A DNA stretch of 39,391 nt from a virus. The notes under the pieces were generated by a model, which saw only the letters and a list, made by a program, of their open reading frames with translations, did no database searches and had not been told where the DNA came from. The stretch lies in the IMG/VR virus record IMGVR_UViG_3300009593_000044, positions 1 through 39,391 of that record; one strand, written 5' to 3'. Below, piece by piece: positions 7,806-14,417 of this stretch (position 1 is its first letter; each line of letters starts with the position of its first letter). The translations under genes were made by a program, and so were the position numbers.

Positions 7806-7969
7806 TGTCTTTATACGCAAGAAAGCATGGAATCAAGGGTCGTAAACCTAAAAAGAATTATGACACCAGAATATGTGAACATGAAAATTGCGACATAAAA
7901 TTATCGATATACAATAAAAAAAAATTTTGTTATACTCATACTAAGCCAGTAAAGCGCTGGTCTAAGTAA
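7805..7969 (+). CDS. Basic zinc-finger microprotein (54 aa)
   Basis: The ATG overlaps the holin stop (TAATG). The protein is basic and has a likely zinc site: CEHENC (C-x4-C) and, after a 12-residue loop, CYTH (C-x2-H). It ends KPVKRWSK. Such small zinc fingers in phages are often nucleic-acid binding or anti-host factors. The function is unknown. Confidence 0.65.
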   Translation: MSLYARKHGIKGRKPKKNYDTRICEHENCDIKLSIYNKKKFCYTHTKPVKRWSK

Positions 7970-8080
7970 TAAAGAAAGGTAAAACTTTCCATCTTTACTT
8001 TGAATGTCTAACGAAAGCACAATGTGATGGATTAGACATTTGTACGTGAAATCGTATTGTAGGGGTACAATACAAAAAGA
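7970..8080 (+). ncRNA. Hairpin-rich intergenic segment, candidate structured RNA
   Basis: No gene is seen here. Two clean stems occur before the terminator: AATGTCTAA (8003-8011) with TTAGACATT (8032-8040) around a 20-nt loop, and GTATTGTA (8054-8061) with TACAATAC (8066-8073) around a GGGG loop. With the terminator at 8081-8106 this makes three consecutive hairpins. It could be a structured 3' UTR or a small RNA. TATACT at 7931 is a possible -10 box for a separate transcript, but no good -35 is seen. It has no tRNA features. Confidence 0.4.
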
Positions 8081-8106
8081 AAATCCGACTATCGCTAGTC
8101 GGATTT
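8081..8106. terminator. Bidirectional intrinsic terminator
   Basis: The stem AAATCCGACTA (8081-8091) pairs with TAGTCGGATTT (8096-8106) around the loop TCGC. A T-run follows (TTTCTTT) and an A-run precedes (AAAAAG), so it works for transcripts from both sides. It separates the rightward lysis operon from the leftward operon 8169-8937. Confidence 0.9.
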
Positions 8107-8112
8107 TTCTTT

Positions 8113-8136
8113 ATCGTTTAAGGATGGTTAAACGAT
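8113..8136. other. Hairpin presenting the GGATGG/CCATCC leader motif in its loop
   Basis: The 9-bp arms ATCGTTTAA (8113-8121) and TTAAACGAT (8128-8136) are exact inverse complements. The 6-nt loop is GGATGG (CCATCC on the minus strand). The minus-strand transcript of the 8169-8937 operon would carry this hairpin in its 3' UTR before the terminator. Its loop plus inner stem, TTTAACCATCCTT, is perfectly complementary to the AAGGATGGTTAAA leader found before several small genes. A decoy, antisense RNA or protein-binding site is possible. Confidence 0.55.
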
Positions 8137-8168
8137 TCGTACTATATACATTTAAAGGGAAATAAATG

Positions 8169-8774
8169 TTATGCGTTTATTTTAGCATATCTTTCTTTAA
8201 TAGTGTTAGCTAATAATACTGAATCTGCACCACCTAATTTTAGTAATTCTTCTTTAGCACTTGATAATGTGTTTACTTGTTGTAATTCACATTCTGCTAA
8301 TGAATCATTAAGTAGTTGTAATAATTTACCACCAGTAACAGACTGCTGAACTTCTTTTAGCGCATCAACTGCACTATTAGAATGGGCTGCAATAGGATTA
8401 TTGACTTGTCCAACAGTCTTATTAACTGGTTTATCTGCGTTAAGCAAATCTACATCTTCCATTTCTTCTTTAGTAACACCAGCACTTAAAAGTACACGTA
8501 AACATCTTCCACGACTTTTAGTTTCAGCTTTTTCAAACCAATGCGGATTAGCAGGAGTTTTTTCAACTCTAGCGTGTCCAGTGCATTTAAGTGGTGCTTC
8601 ACTATTTATGAAGAAACTTGTTTTAAACACTACATAGCTATCTGATATATCAATTATTTCTGATTTCAAAACACCTTCTGGATATTTATCATTCATTTGT
8701 TCGATTAACTCATCGACACCTACATAGTCATCTAAGAAACTACTCTTCTTCTGATTTTGATTCGTATAACTCAT
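8169..8774 (-). CDS. Putative single-strand annealing/Rad52-like protein
   Basis: The product is 201 aa from the ATG at 8774. An in-frame ATG at 8786 lies inside the GGATGG leader motif and is less likely. Residues ~65-100 read TGHARVEKTPANPHWFEKAE then TKSRGRCLRVL. The E-T-K-S/A-x-G-R-x-L signature recalls phage single-strand annealing proteins and related actinophage proteins, in which a GHA-x-E strand precedes an AET-xx-GRAL helix. If so, it would promote homologous pairing during replication or recombination. This is a motif-level match, not a secure family call. The C-terminal half is helical and less conserved-looking. It is one of only two minus-strand genes and is coupled to the gene starting at 8937. 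Confidence 0.55.
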   Translation of the reverse strand: MSYTNQNQKKSSFLDDYVGVDELIEQMNDKYPEGVLKSEIIDISDSYVVFKTSFFINSEAPLKCTGHARVEKTPANPHWFEKAETKSRGRCLRVLLSAGVTKEEMEDVDLLNADKPVNKTVGQVNNPIAAHSNSAVDALKEVQQSVTGGKLLQLLNDSLAECELQQVNTLSSAKEELLKLGGADSVLLANTIKERYAKINA

Positions 8775-8937
8775 TCTTATAACCATCCTTCTTATCTTTT
8801 TCTAATACATTTTCTAAAAGCAATACTAGAGCATGTGCTATTGACAATAACATAATTGAATTAGTATCAACATTTTTGGCACTTGCAAACGCTTTAGCAG
8901 TTGCAGTTAGATTCTTTTTTATTTCTTCTAATGTCAT
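8740..8937 (-). CDS. Small helical protein, first gene of the leftward operon
   Basis: The product is 65 aa from the ATG at 8937 (MTLEEIKKNLTATAKAFASA). A longer frame to 9027 exists, but the promoter with TATAAT 7 nt upstream of 8937 decides the start and makes it leaderless. The middle helix (IMLLSIAHALVLLLENVLE) is hydrophobic and amphipathic. The C-terminus is charged (KSEEE). Its 3' end overlaps the next gene by 35 bases. It could be a partner of the annealing-like protein. The family is not recognised. Confidence 0.65.
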   Translation of the reverse strand: MTLEEIKKNLTATAKAFASAKNVDTNSIMLLSIAHALVLLLENVLEKDKKDGYKNELYESKSEEE

Positions 8938-8944
8938 GAGTAAT

Positions 8945-8972
8945 ATTATAGAACTTGTAGCATTATATGCAA
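8945..8972 (-). promoter_or_regulatory. Leftward promoter, leaderless
   Basis: Read on the minus strand: TTGCAT (8972-8967), a 16-bp spacer, TATAAT (8950-8945), then 7 nt to the ATG at 8937. The -10 is consensus and the -35 near-consensus. The mRNA would start at or next to the start codon. Confidence 0.75.
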
Positions 8973-8985
8973 CACTTGTTATAAT
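8958..8985 (+). promoter_or_regulatory. Rightward promoter of the 9012 operon, divergent
   Basis: TATAAT at 8980-8985 with TAGCAT at 8958-8963 (16-bp spacer), or TTGTAG at 8955-8960 (19-bp spacer). It overlaps the leftward promoter, so the two directions probably compete. A normal leader follows with the strong Shine-Dalgarno sequence AAGGAAGGAG before GTG 9012. Confidence 0.6.
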
Positions 8986-9011
8986 AAATTTTACAAAAGG
9001 AAGGAGTAGGA

Positions 9012-9194
9012 GTGGACTACTTAACATGTAAAGATATAGCTGCCATGTTTAACGTTAAATTAAGAACAGTTTACGTTTGGATTAGGCGTGGAAAAATTGG
9101 CAATCACTGGCTGCCAAGTCCAGATATGGTAATTGATGGTAAACCATTATGGTTAAAAGAAACTATCGAAGAAGCTAGAAAGGAAAAAGTATAA
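9012..9194 (+). CDS. Small helix-turn-helix protein (excisionase/AlpA/MerR-like)
   Basis: The product is 60 aa with a GTG start after AAGGAAGGAG. Residues 4-30 (LTCKDIAAMFNVKLRTVYVW then IRRGKIG) match the HTH_17/excisionase type: helix, turn, recognition helix, then a wing. Its position at the divergent promoter region 8945-8985 makes it a good candidate to control the switch between the leftward and rightward operons. It might also be a replication or excision accessory factor, but no integrase is seen. The operator it would bind is not proven. Confidence 0.75.
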   Translation: MDYLTCKDIAAMFNVKLRTVYVWIRRGKIGNHWLPSPDMVIDGKPLWLKETIEEARKEKV

Positions 9195-9204
9195 AGGATG
9201 GGAA

Positions 9205-9492
9205 ATGGAATTACTACGAGGACAAGTTATACCGACAAGGCGTAAAGGCAAGAAGGTATCACAAGAAGATAAAGTAGCATGGGCGCTTGAAACTTTTGGA
9301 GAAGTAACTGGAGATGAGTTTACATTCGACATGCGAATCAAAAGATATGGTGCTAGTATATTCACACTTAGAGATGAAGGATGGGATATTGAGACACTTA
9401 GACCAGAACAATCTAAATATAAGAAATGGTCATTTAAGTTAATAAGTAAACCACCTTCTGATGAGAGCGGACAGAGGAGTTTGGCGTTGTGA
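9205..9492 (+). CDS. Small winged-helix-like DNA-binding protein
   Basis: The product is 95 aa. GGATGG at 9196-9201 precedes the ATG with only 3 nt between. Residues 20-65 (KVAWALETFGEVTGDEF, then YGASIFTLRDEGWDIETL) match the small phage HTH domain in which a helix is followed by LR-x-GW-x-I-x-T. The tail is basic, then Ser-rich. It is coupled to the replication-initiator-like gene by a GTGA overlap. Confidence 0.6.
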   Translation: MELLRGQVIPTRRKGKKVSQEDKVAWALETFGEVTGDEFTFDMRIKRYGASIFTLRDEGWDIETLRPEQSKYKKWSFKLISKPPSDESGQRSLAL

Positions 9493-10277
9493 AAAATAAA
9501 ATAGAAGCATCAGAGTATTTCGCAATTCTTCCAGAAGCAGTATTATTCGCACCGATAAGTTCTAATGCGGTAAGACTATATTGCATCTTAAGAAGAAGGG
9601 CAGATGAAAAAAACAATTCGTGTTATCCATCTCAAAGTTATTTAGCAAAGCACATGTATTGCAGCACAAGAACAGTGCAGAGAGCTTTAGATGAATTAAT
9701 TGATATAGGCGCAATAACAGTAGAGCATAGATATTTAGAAGATACAGATGCTTATACATCAAATATGTATTATCTTCATGCCACTATTGCGCAAGGTGGC
9801 GCACAGGTGCGTAAGGGTAGCGCATCTAAGTCGCAAGGGTCTAGCGCTGGTGTCGTACAAAACAAAGCCATTAAACAAAGCAAAGAAACAGATACGAAAA
9901 AGAAATCACGTAAACGAGATTTACTTTTTGAGGAAATGTGTAATGGATTAGAAATTGACTGGAATAATGCTACTAAAGGAGAACTTGGTAAAGTTAATGG
10001 CGCACTGAAGCAGCTGCGAGAAGTTAAAGCTACACCAGAGCAGCTTAAAGAAGTAATTAAATATTACAAGAAGAACTGGAAGGTTACAATATCTGCACCA
10101 GCTATTGCAAACAACTGGTCAAAACTATTAAGTGAAATACAATTAAAAAATCAAGTTAATGAAGTTTATGACTGCAATAAAAGTGGATGTCAATTTAGAG
10201 ACTTAAATTACGAACATGCAGAATACAAATTATTATATTGTTTGAGATGCGGAAAGGAGAAAAAAGTTGCAAGATAA
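9489..10277 (+). CDS. Replication initiator-like protein (winged helix plus C-terminal zinc ribbon)
   Basis: The product is 262 aa with a GTG start overlapping the previous stop. Residues ~25-85 form a HTH_36-type winged helix (CYPSQSYLAKHMYCSTRTVQ then RALDELIDIGAITVE), common in phage replication initiators and DnaD/RepA-like proteins. A basic linker follows (KKKSRKRD), then a helical region, then a probable zinc ribbon at ~225-258 with C-x4-C and C-x2-C. It likely binds the phage origin and recruits the host replisome, since no phage polymerase or helicase was recognised here. The location of the origin was not found. Confidence 0.7.
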   Translation: MKNKIEASEYFAILPEAVLFAPISSNAVRLYCILRRRADEKNNSCYPSQSYLAKHMYCSTRTVQRALDELIDIGAITVEHRYLEDTDAYTSNMYYLHATIAQGGAQVRKGSASKSQGSSAGVVQNKAIKQSKETDTKKKSRKRDLLFEEMCNGLEIDWNNATKGELGKVNGALKQLREVKATPEQLKEVIKYYKKNWKVTISAPAIANNWSKLLSEIQLKNQVNEVYDCNKSGCQFRDLNYEHAEYKLLYCLRCGKEKKVAR

Positions 10278-10950
10278 AATTCAGTTTATATCAATGGTAC
10301 AAGGTATGCCAAAGGATTTATATCCACAACCAAGTCGTTTAGAATATCCGCAATGGTTTAAAGACATGCCACTACTTACTCAAGGTATGAAAAAATATGA
10401 TAGAGGCGGTACAGTAAAACGTTGTCCAAGTTTTATAGAGTGGTTCGGTCAAGGTTTTGTTTTAAAAATGTGGGCAGATGTTATATTACAAAATGATGGT
10501 GTAAAGTGGGGATGGCATACGCCAGATAGTAGATTTAGTTGGGATAGACATCCAGCAAATCAATTTGAAGATTATTTACCACACGACAAAGTAAATATTG
10601 TTTATAAAGCTAAATGTCCAATTAAAGTTGTAACGCCAAAAGGCTGGTCGTGTTATGAGCTGCCTTTATTATTTGATTACAATAACGACTGGCAAGTAAT
10701 GGCTGGTATGAATGCTACTGATAAGTTTCATGAATGGAATACAACAATATGTTTATTTGGAGACAAAGATGAAATATTTATACCACGTGGTACTCCAATA
10801 TCTCAAATCGTACCATTTAAAAGAAGTGGAAAACTAGAACCAGACTATAAAGAATATGAAGATGTAGATACAAACACTTTAAAGAGAATGAAAGAATCAA
10901 CTTATTCTGGGTGGTCTAAATTTACTGGTAGTTATAAGATACAAAAATAA
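10267..10950 (+). CDS. Conserved hypothetical phage protein (DUF6065-like)
   Basis: The product is 227 aa with a TTG start 5 bases after AAAGGAG. Motifs seen: TVKRCPSFIEWFGQGF near residue 55 and FIPRGTPISQIVPFKR near 175. Proteins with the order WFKxMP, KRCPxF, and a late G-x-P-xx-Q-xxP strand occur in many marine phages with unknown function. A cupin-like barrel is likely. It shares the late motif with the protein at 2139. The family name is from memory and tentative. Confidence 0.6.
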   Translation: MQDKIQFISMVQGMPKDLYPQPSRLEYPQWFKDMPLLTQGMKKYDRGGTVKRCPSFIEWFGQGFVLKMWADVILQNDGVKWGWHTPDSRFSWDRHPANQFEDYLPHDKVNIVYKAKCPIKVVTPKGWSCYELPLLFDYNNDWQVMAGMNATDKFHEWNTTICLFGDKDEIFIPRGTPISQIVPFKRSGKLEPDYKEYEDVDTNTLKRMKESTYSGWSKFTGSYKIQK

Positions 10951-11297
10951 TGTGGGATGAAAACGAACTAGATGATTTAGATGATGAGCTTACATATCCT
11001 TATGGTGGACTGCCACCAAAAGATAGAGCTGCAAGAAGGAAGCTGCTACGTGAAGCAGTAATTTTAGAATCTAAAGGCGTATGTGAATGGGCAGAATGTT
11101 CTAGTCGTGGTACAGACATGGCACACATTACCGCAGCTGGTATGGGTGGCGCAATATCAAGAGACACTTTAGACAATGTTGCATTTTTATGTCATCATCA
11201 TCACGATGTACTTGACTTTAGAATGTCGGCAAAGCAAAGACAATATGCAATAACAGAAATAGTAAGAGCATACGTACTATCTAATAGAAAAATATAA
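10950..11297 (+). CDS. HNH endonuclease
   Basis: The product is 115 aa. Zinc/HNH features: CEWAEC near residue 45, DMAHITAAGMGG with the catalytic His (HNH His1), and NVAFLCHHHHDVLD with Asn and the final His cluster. HNH proteins of this size often help the terminase cut DNA in HK97-like phages, but this one is 5.6 kb from the terminase genes and lies with replication genes. It could be a repair, packaging or host-takeover nuclease. The ATG overlaps the previous TAA. Confidence 0.85.
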   Translation: MWDENELDDLDDELTYPYGGLPPKDRAARRKLLREAVILESKGVCEWAECSSRGTDMAHITAAGMGGAISRDTLDNVAFLCHHHHDVLDFRMSAKQRQYAITEIVRAYVLSNRKI

Positions 11298-11302
11298 AAA
11301 AG

Positions 11303-11331
11303 CTGCACATAGTATCACGAAGTGATACACT
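11303..11331 (+). promoter_or_regulatory. Operator-containing promoter, copy A
   Basis: The perfect inverted repeat GTATCAC-gaa-GTGATAC spans 11312-11328. It sits in a promoter made of CTGCAC (11303-11308), a 17-bp spacer and TACACT (11326-11331). The start codon is 9 nt after the -10, with no Shine-Dalgarno sequence, so the message is probably leaderless. A protein bound to the repeat would cover the spacer and the -10. Confidence 0.65.
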
Positions 11332-11340
11332 ATATATGTA

Positions 11341-12294
11341 ATGAAAAAAGATAGAAAGTTCGTTTTAAACGTTGCTGAAGAAGAGGTCAATGTTGAAGAT
11401 TATAGACATAATCAAAAACTTACTGATGAAGCACAAGCTGATGCTATTGCTGACATAGAAGAGTATGGATATGTTCAGTATGAGAATCACAAAAAATTTC
11501 AATGTGATTTGTGTAATAAAAGAATTACATGGGCATTTGTATTTGAGCATGTGAAGTTTAAAGGAGAAGGTCTCCTTGCTGGTATGGAATGTGCGACAAT
11601 ACTTGACCACGATACAAACTTTTCTGCGTTACAGACACAAAGACAAAAACACATTAAGTATTTAAAAGCTAAGTTCAATAGAAAAGCTAAAGAGCTTGAT
11701 TTCAAAAAAGAATATCCAATACTTTATCAAGCAGCTGATTACTTCAAAGATTATGATGGAGTGATTTACGATATATTCAACAAGATACATTATGGTTTAT
11801 CAGAAAAACAAATTGCTTATATGACCAAACTTATATTAGAAGTATGGGAAGCAAGAGTTAAATTTTACAAAGCAGAGTTCGCACCACCTAAACCACCAGC
11901 ACCTAAGTTAGAAGCTGGCGTTCACGAGTTAGAAGTTACATTAAGCAACTATTACTATCAAGAAAAAGGTTATTACGTAATTGAAAAAGCGGTTTTTGAA
12001 ACTGAAGCTGGTCAAACAATTTTTACAGGTAAGACAAAACAATTAATCAAATATTTACAAGTTGATTTAGATTTATTAGAAGATGACTATGGCATCGATG
12101 CGTTCTGGAAACTAGATAAAAAAACTCGTAAGTCATATTTAACACATGAGAAGGTTCACTTCGATAAAAAAACAAAAGGTATTTTAAATATTGAGTTAGG
12201 CGATGAGTTCGCAGAAGATAAGTATGGCGGAAAAATTATTGATTTTACTCCGACATTTATAGAAGAGAAGAAAGATTATTTTAATAAAGTATGA
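11341..12294 (+). CDS. Zinc-ribbon hypothetical protein (317 aa)
   Basis: The N-terminal ~100 residues hold CDLCNKRITW and, about 25 residues later, LAGMECATIL. The C-x2-C plus G-x-C-A pattern is a zinc-binding module seen in many phage proteins of unknown role. A Pro-rich linker (APPKPPAPK, ~180-190) separates it from a C-terminal beta-rich domain. It is the first gene of the first small-gene island and is expressed from copy A of the operator promoter. A nucleic-acid-binding role is inferred from the zinc module only. Confidence 0.6.
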   Translation: MKKDRKFVLNVAEEEVNVEDYRHNQKLTDEAQADAIADIEEYGYVQYENHKKFQCDLCNKRITWAFVFEHVKFKGEGLLAGMECATILDHDTNFSALQTQRQKHIKYLKAKFNRKAKELDFKKEYPILYQAADYFKDYDGVIYDIFNKIHYGLSEKQIAYMTKLILEVWEARVKFYKAEFAPPKPPAPKLEAGVHELEVTLSNYYYQEKGYYVIEKAVFETEAGQTIFTGKTKQLIKYLQVDLDLLEDDYGIDAFWKLDKKTRKSYLTHEKVHFDKKTKGILNIELGDEFAEDKYGGKIIDFTPTFIEEKKDYFNKV

Positions 12295-12551
12295 GCGCAT
12301 ATAGTAATTACGACCCAGATGGATTTCCATTAATACCTAATACAGATATGTATGTATCTCAAGAATGTAAATCAATGGGTCTAGCTGCATTAATTGAAGC
12401 TAACGCTGAACTATCAAACCTTGCATTTAATGACAGTTCGGTAAATACAAACTTAGTTGCACAAGATATAAACATACTTCTTTATGAAAAACAACACGTA
12501 AATTGTTTGGGCAGCTGCACAAAAGACCCATGTTCGTATTTTCATAGATAA
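12291..12551 (+). CDS. Small protein with C-terminal Cys cluster
   Basis: The product is 86 aa and its ATGA overlaps the preceding stop. It has a helical middle (MGLAALIEANAELSNLAF). The C-terminus (NCLGSCTKDPCSYFHR) has three Cys and one His, a possible zinc or metal site. It resembles the small WhiB-unrelated Cys tails common in actinophage early proteins. No family is assigned. Confidence 0.6.
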   Translation: MSAYSNYDPDGFPLIPNTDMYVSQECKSMGLAALIEANAELSNLAFNDSSVNTNLVAQDINILLYEKQHVNCLGSCTKDPCSYFHR

Positions 12552-12566
12552 AATCACACAGTATGC

Positions 12567-12572
12567 TACAAT
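12567..12572 (+). promoter_or_regulatory. Leaderless -10 box before 12579
   Basis: TACAAT lies exactly 6 nt before the ATG, with no Shine-Dalgarno sequence. No convincing -35 box is seen. The upstream GTATGC makes it look like a degenerate relative of copy D at 24595. Confidence 0.5.
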
Positions 12573-12578
12573 AAAAGC

Positions 12579-12749
12579 ATGAAATCTGACAAAGTTTTCA
12601 TCGTAAGAGCAGTTGCACTAACTGGTCGAATAGAGGTGTTTAGTTTCACTTCTAAATCTGCTGCTGGAATCAAAGTCCGAGAATTAAAAGATGAAGGCGG
12701 ATATATCATAACTCAAAACGAACTGGAATTAACAAGTTTATCTATTTAG
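12579..12749 (+). CDS. Small hypothetical protein (56 aa), leaderless
   Basis: The frame encodes a compact alpha/beta-like protein: beta strand KVFIVRAVAL, then FSFTSKSAAGIKVRELKDEG, then GYIITQNELELTSL. The ATG stands 6 nt after a TACAAT box. The pattern, with strand, S-x-S-A-AG-I, helix and final strand, is typical of small phage proteins that bind DNA or other proteins. No family is recognised. Confidence 0.65.
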   Translation: MKSDKVFIVRAVALTGRIEVFSFTSKSAAGIKVRELKDEGGYIITQNELELTSLSI

Positions 12750-12751
12750 TG

Positions 12752-12805
12752 TTGCATAATGTGATACAGTCTATATAATTATATTGTAATGATAAAAAAG
12801 GATGG
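12752..12805 (+). promoter_or_regulatory. Promoter/operator/leader cassette, copy B (half-site variant)
   Basis: TTGCAT (12752-12757), a 16-bp spacer, TATAAT (12774-12779). The right operator half GTGATAC is at 12761-12767; the left half is missing. GGATGG at 12800-12805 lies 7 nt before the ATG at 12813, in AAGGATGGTTAAAA. Against copy E the region between GCATAA and GTGATAC is 9 bp shorter. Confidence 0.65.
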
Positions 12806-12812
12806 TTAAAAA

Positions 12813-13256
12813 ATGATTAAAACATTTAATATGATTAATGTTTTAAAGCAGGTGCTTATAGCAGCTAATCAATTCAAATACGTTCAAGACTTAAAAGTCT
12901 TAAGCGATGACACAATACAATATAAACTTATTGGCTTGGGTCATATTGAGTTTACTGCAAAAGCATATAAAGAAGAAGGTAAAGCAACAAGAGTAGAATT
13001 GAAAACCAAAAAAACAAAAGGTAATCAAAGTTCTATGCAAACAAAAGATATATTGTTAGTTGATTTTTACAACTTAATGTATGCAATTTATTTGAATGTT
13101 TGGGAAAACAAAAAAATTACAGAAGATACAAGAGCATATAAATTATCAGATGTTGTTGCAAAGTATGAAATAATCAATAAAGAGCTAATGAAAAATTTAG
13201 AAAACTTTACTGAGGAAGTATTAGATATATGGTTAGTGGAAGGGGAAATATACTAA
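12813..13256 (+). CDS. Hypothetical protein (147 aa)
   Basis: The gene starts 7 nt after the GGATGG leader motif. It has an alpha/beta N-terminal domain (FKYVQDLKVLSDDTIQYKLI and GHIEFTAKAYKEEGKATRVE), then a helical C-terminus. No known domain is seen. It is the first gene of a run of four (12813-13999) joined by overlaps or short gaps. Confidence 0.65.
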   Translation: MIKTFNMINVLKQVLIAANQFKYVQDLKVLSDDTIQYKLIGLGHIEFTAKAYKEEGKATRVELKTKKTKGNQSSMQTKDILLVDFYNLMYAIYLNVWENKKITEDTRAYKLSDVVAKYEIINKELMKNLENFTEEVLDIWLVEGEIY

Positions 13257-13477
13257 TGAGTGCGTATTGGACAAAAAAAGAGTTAGAAACAACTATTAAA
13301 GAATGTAAGAAAAAACTAAAAGTTATTAAAGACTTTCAAGAACTTGACAAAAGTCAAGATTTCTTAGATAAAGAAAATCTTACAAAAGTATTAGATTACA
13401 AAGGGTTAATGCGATTAACAATTAACGCAAAAGAAAAAGACCTTCGAGAAAAAAATTATGTAAAGGATGGTAAGTAA
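13256..13477 (+). CDS. Small Lys-rich helical protein (73 aa)
   Basis: The start is the ATG at 13256, overlapping the previous stop (TAATG) and preceded by AAGGGGA. An earlier ATG at 13229 is less likely. The sequence is highly charged and helical (ELETTIKECKKKLKVIKDF). The function is unknown. Confidence 0.65.
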   Translation: MSAYWTKKELETTIKECKKKLKVIKDFQELDKSQDFLDKENLTKVLDYKGLMRLTINAKEKDLREKNYVKDGK

Positions 13478-13770
13478 TGGCGTTTGAAAATTGGTTAAAA
13501 ACGTTTGTTGATGAGACAGACAAAATTAATACCAATGATGAGTTCGCAGTTGAATACAATGTCAATGGTCAAGCTGGTGTCTATGAATACAAGATGGCAG
13601 AAATCATGGAGTTCTTATTTACTGCGGATGAAAAAATACAAGAGCGTGTAAAAAGCGATGTTGTGAAGATGGATTTTTACAACAGACCAGCTAAGGATTT
13701 TAAATTCTACTTTACACAAGTAGCAAAAGCAATGGCGAATGTTTACCAAGTAAACTACGCTGCAAGTTAG
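13477..13770 (+). CDS. Hypothetical protein (97 aa)
   Basis: GGATGG at 13465-13470 lies 6 nt before the ATG, which also overlaps the previous stop. The protein is mixed alpha/beta with an acidic N-terminal half (WLKTFVDETDKINTNDEF). No known domain. Confidence 0.65.
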   Translation: MAFENWLKTFVDETDKINTNDEFAVEYNVNGQAGVYEYKMAEIMEFLFTADEKIQERVKSDVVKMDFYNRPAKDFKFYFTQVAKAMANVYQVNYAAS

Positions 13771-13780
13771 GAAGGATGGA

Positions 13781-13999
13781 ATGTATAGAGTAATTTATTG
13801 GTTTAATGGAGAGCAAAGGTTTTCCGCCAAAACAAACAAACAAGATGCAGAAAATACTGCTAAACATTTTGGTGGCACAGTAGTAAAAGAAGTAAAAAAA
13901 TATGATGAACAATATGGTGGTGGTTATGGTTATAGGAAAAAAATCATGAAATCTAAATTAGAACAAAAACTAATAGAAGCGGAGAAGAACAATGGCTAA
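13781..13999 (+). CDS. Small basic hypothetical protein (72 aa)
   Basis: The start follows GGAAGGATGG. The first half resembles a small beta-alpha unit (MYRVIYWFNGEQRFSAKTNK, then DAENTAKHFGG), the second a Lys-rich helix (SKLEQKLIEAEKNNG). A Tyr/Gly-rich linker (YGGGYGY) sits between. No family is recognised. Confidence 0.65.
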   Translation: MYRVIYWFNGEQRFSAKTNKQDAENTAKHFGGTVVKEVKKYDEQYGGGYGYRKKIMKSKLEQKLIEAEKNNG

Positions 14000-14261
14000 G
14001 AACGAATTGTTAAATAAAGTAGATAATATTAATACAATATTTAATAACAAACCTTACAAAGAAGGTGCTTATAAATTAGATATAGCTTATGGCGGATATA
14101 AATTAACACAAATAGTAAATGGTGTTGGTGGCGAAACAGATATATCTCCAAGATTAAAAGCAAGTGAAATGAGAGAATACCTTGATGGATTTACAAAAGG
14201 TGTAAGAGCGATGGGAAGGATGGTGGATATAAAAGATGGCAAATTCACACACATTATTTAA
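13992..14261 (+). CDS. Hypothetical protein (89 aa)
   Basis: The ATG lies inside the end of the previous gene (overlap 8 nt) after GGAGAAG. It is a mixed alpha/beta protein with YKLDIAYGGYKLTQIVNG, resembling small phage proteins with a beta-hairpin then helix (EMREYLDGFTKGVRAMG). The function is unknown. Confidence 0.65.
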   Translation: MAKNELLNKVDNINTIFNNKPYKEGAYKLDIAYGGYKLTQIVNGVGGETDISPRLKASEMREYLDGFTKGVRAMGRMVDIKDGKFTHII

Positions 14262-14406
14262 GTTAAAACCACTAGATGCTGGTCAACTTAATACAATTAA
14301 AAATGCGATAGAGACATTACGAATCTATGGCATCGGTACAGATGCAGTATCTTTAGAGATGGTAAAATCACAAATAGAAATCAAAAGAGAAACTGCTGCT
14401 AAATAA
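14236..14406 (+). CDS. Small hypothetical protein (56 aa) overlapping the previous gene
   Basis: The frame starts at an ATG 26 nt inside the previous gene, with GGAAGGATGG 12 nt before it. The sequence (LDAGQLNTIKNAIETLRIYG then DAVSLEMVKSQIEIKRE) is helical with coding-like codon use. The stop is followed by a promoter region. The function is unknown. Confidence 0.6.
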   Translation: MANSHTLFKLKPLDAGQLNTIKNAIETLRIYGIGTDAVSLEMVKSQIEIKRETAAK

Positions 14407-14417
14407 TTATAGTGCTA

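Noticed and set aside
7970-8060. Possible tRNA in the hairpin region
   Set aside because: No T-loop consensus, no acceptor stem pairing, and hairpin spacing does not make a cloverleaf.
13229-13255. Longer start for the 13256 gene (ATG 13229)
   Set aside because: The ATG at 13256 overlaps the previous stop and has AAGGGGA before it; the longer form would need 27 bases of extra overlap with no Shine-Dalgarno.
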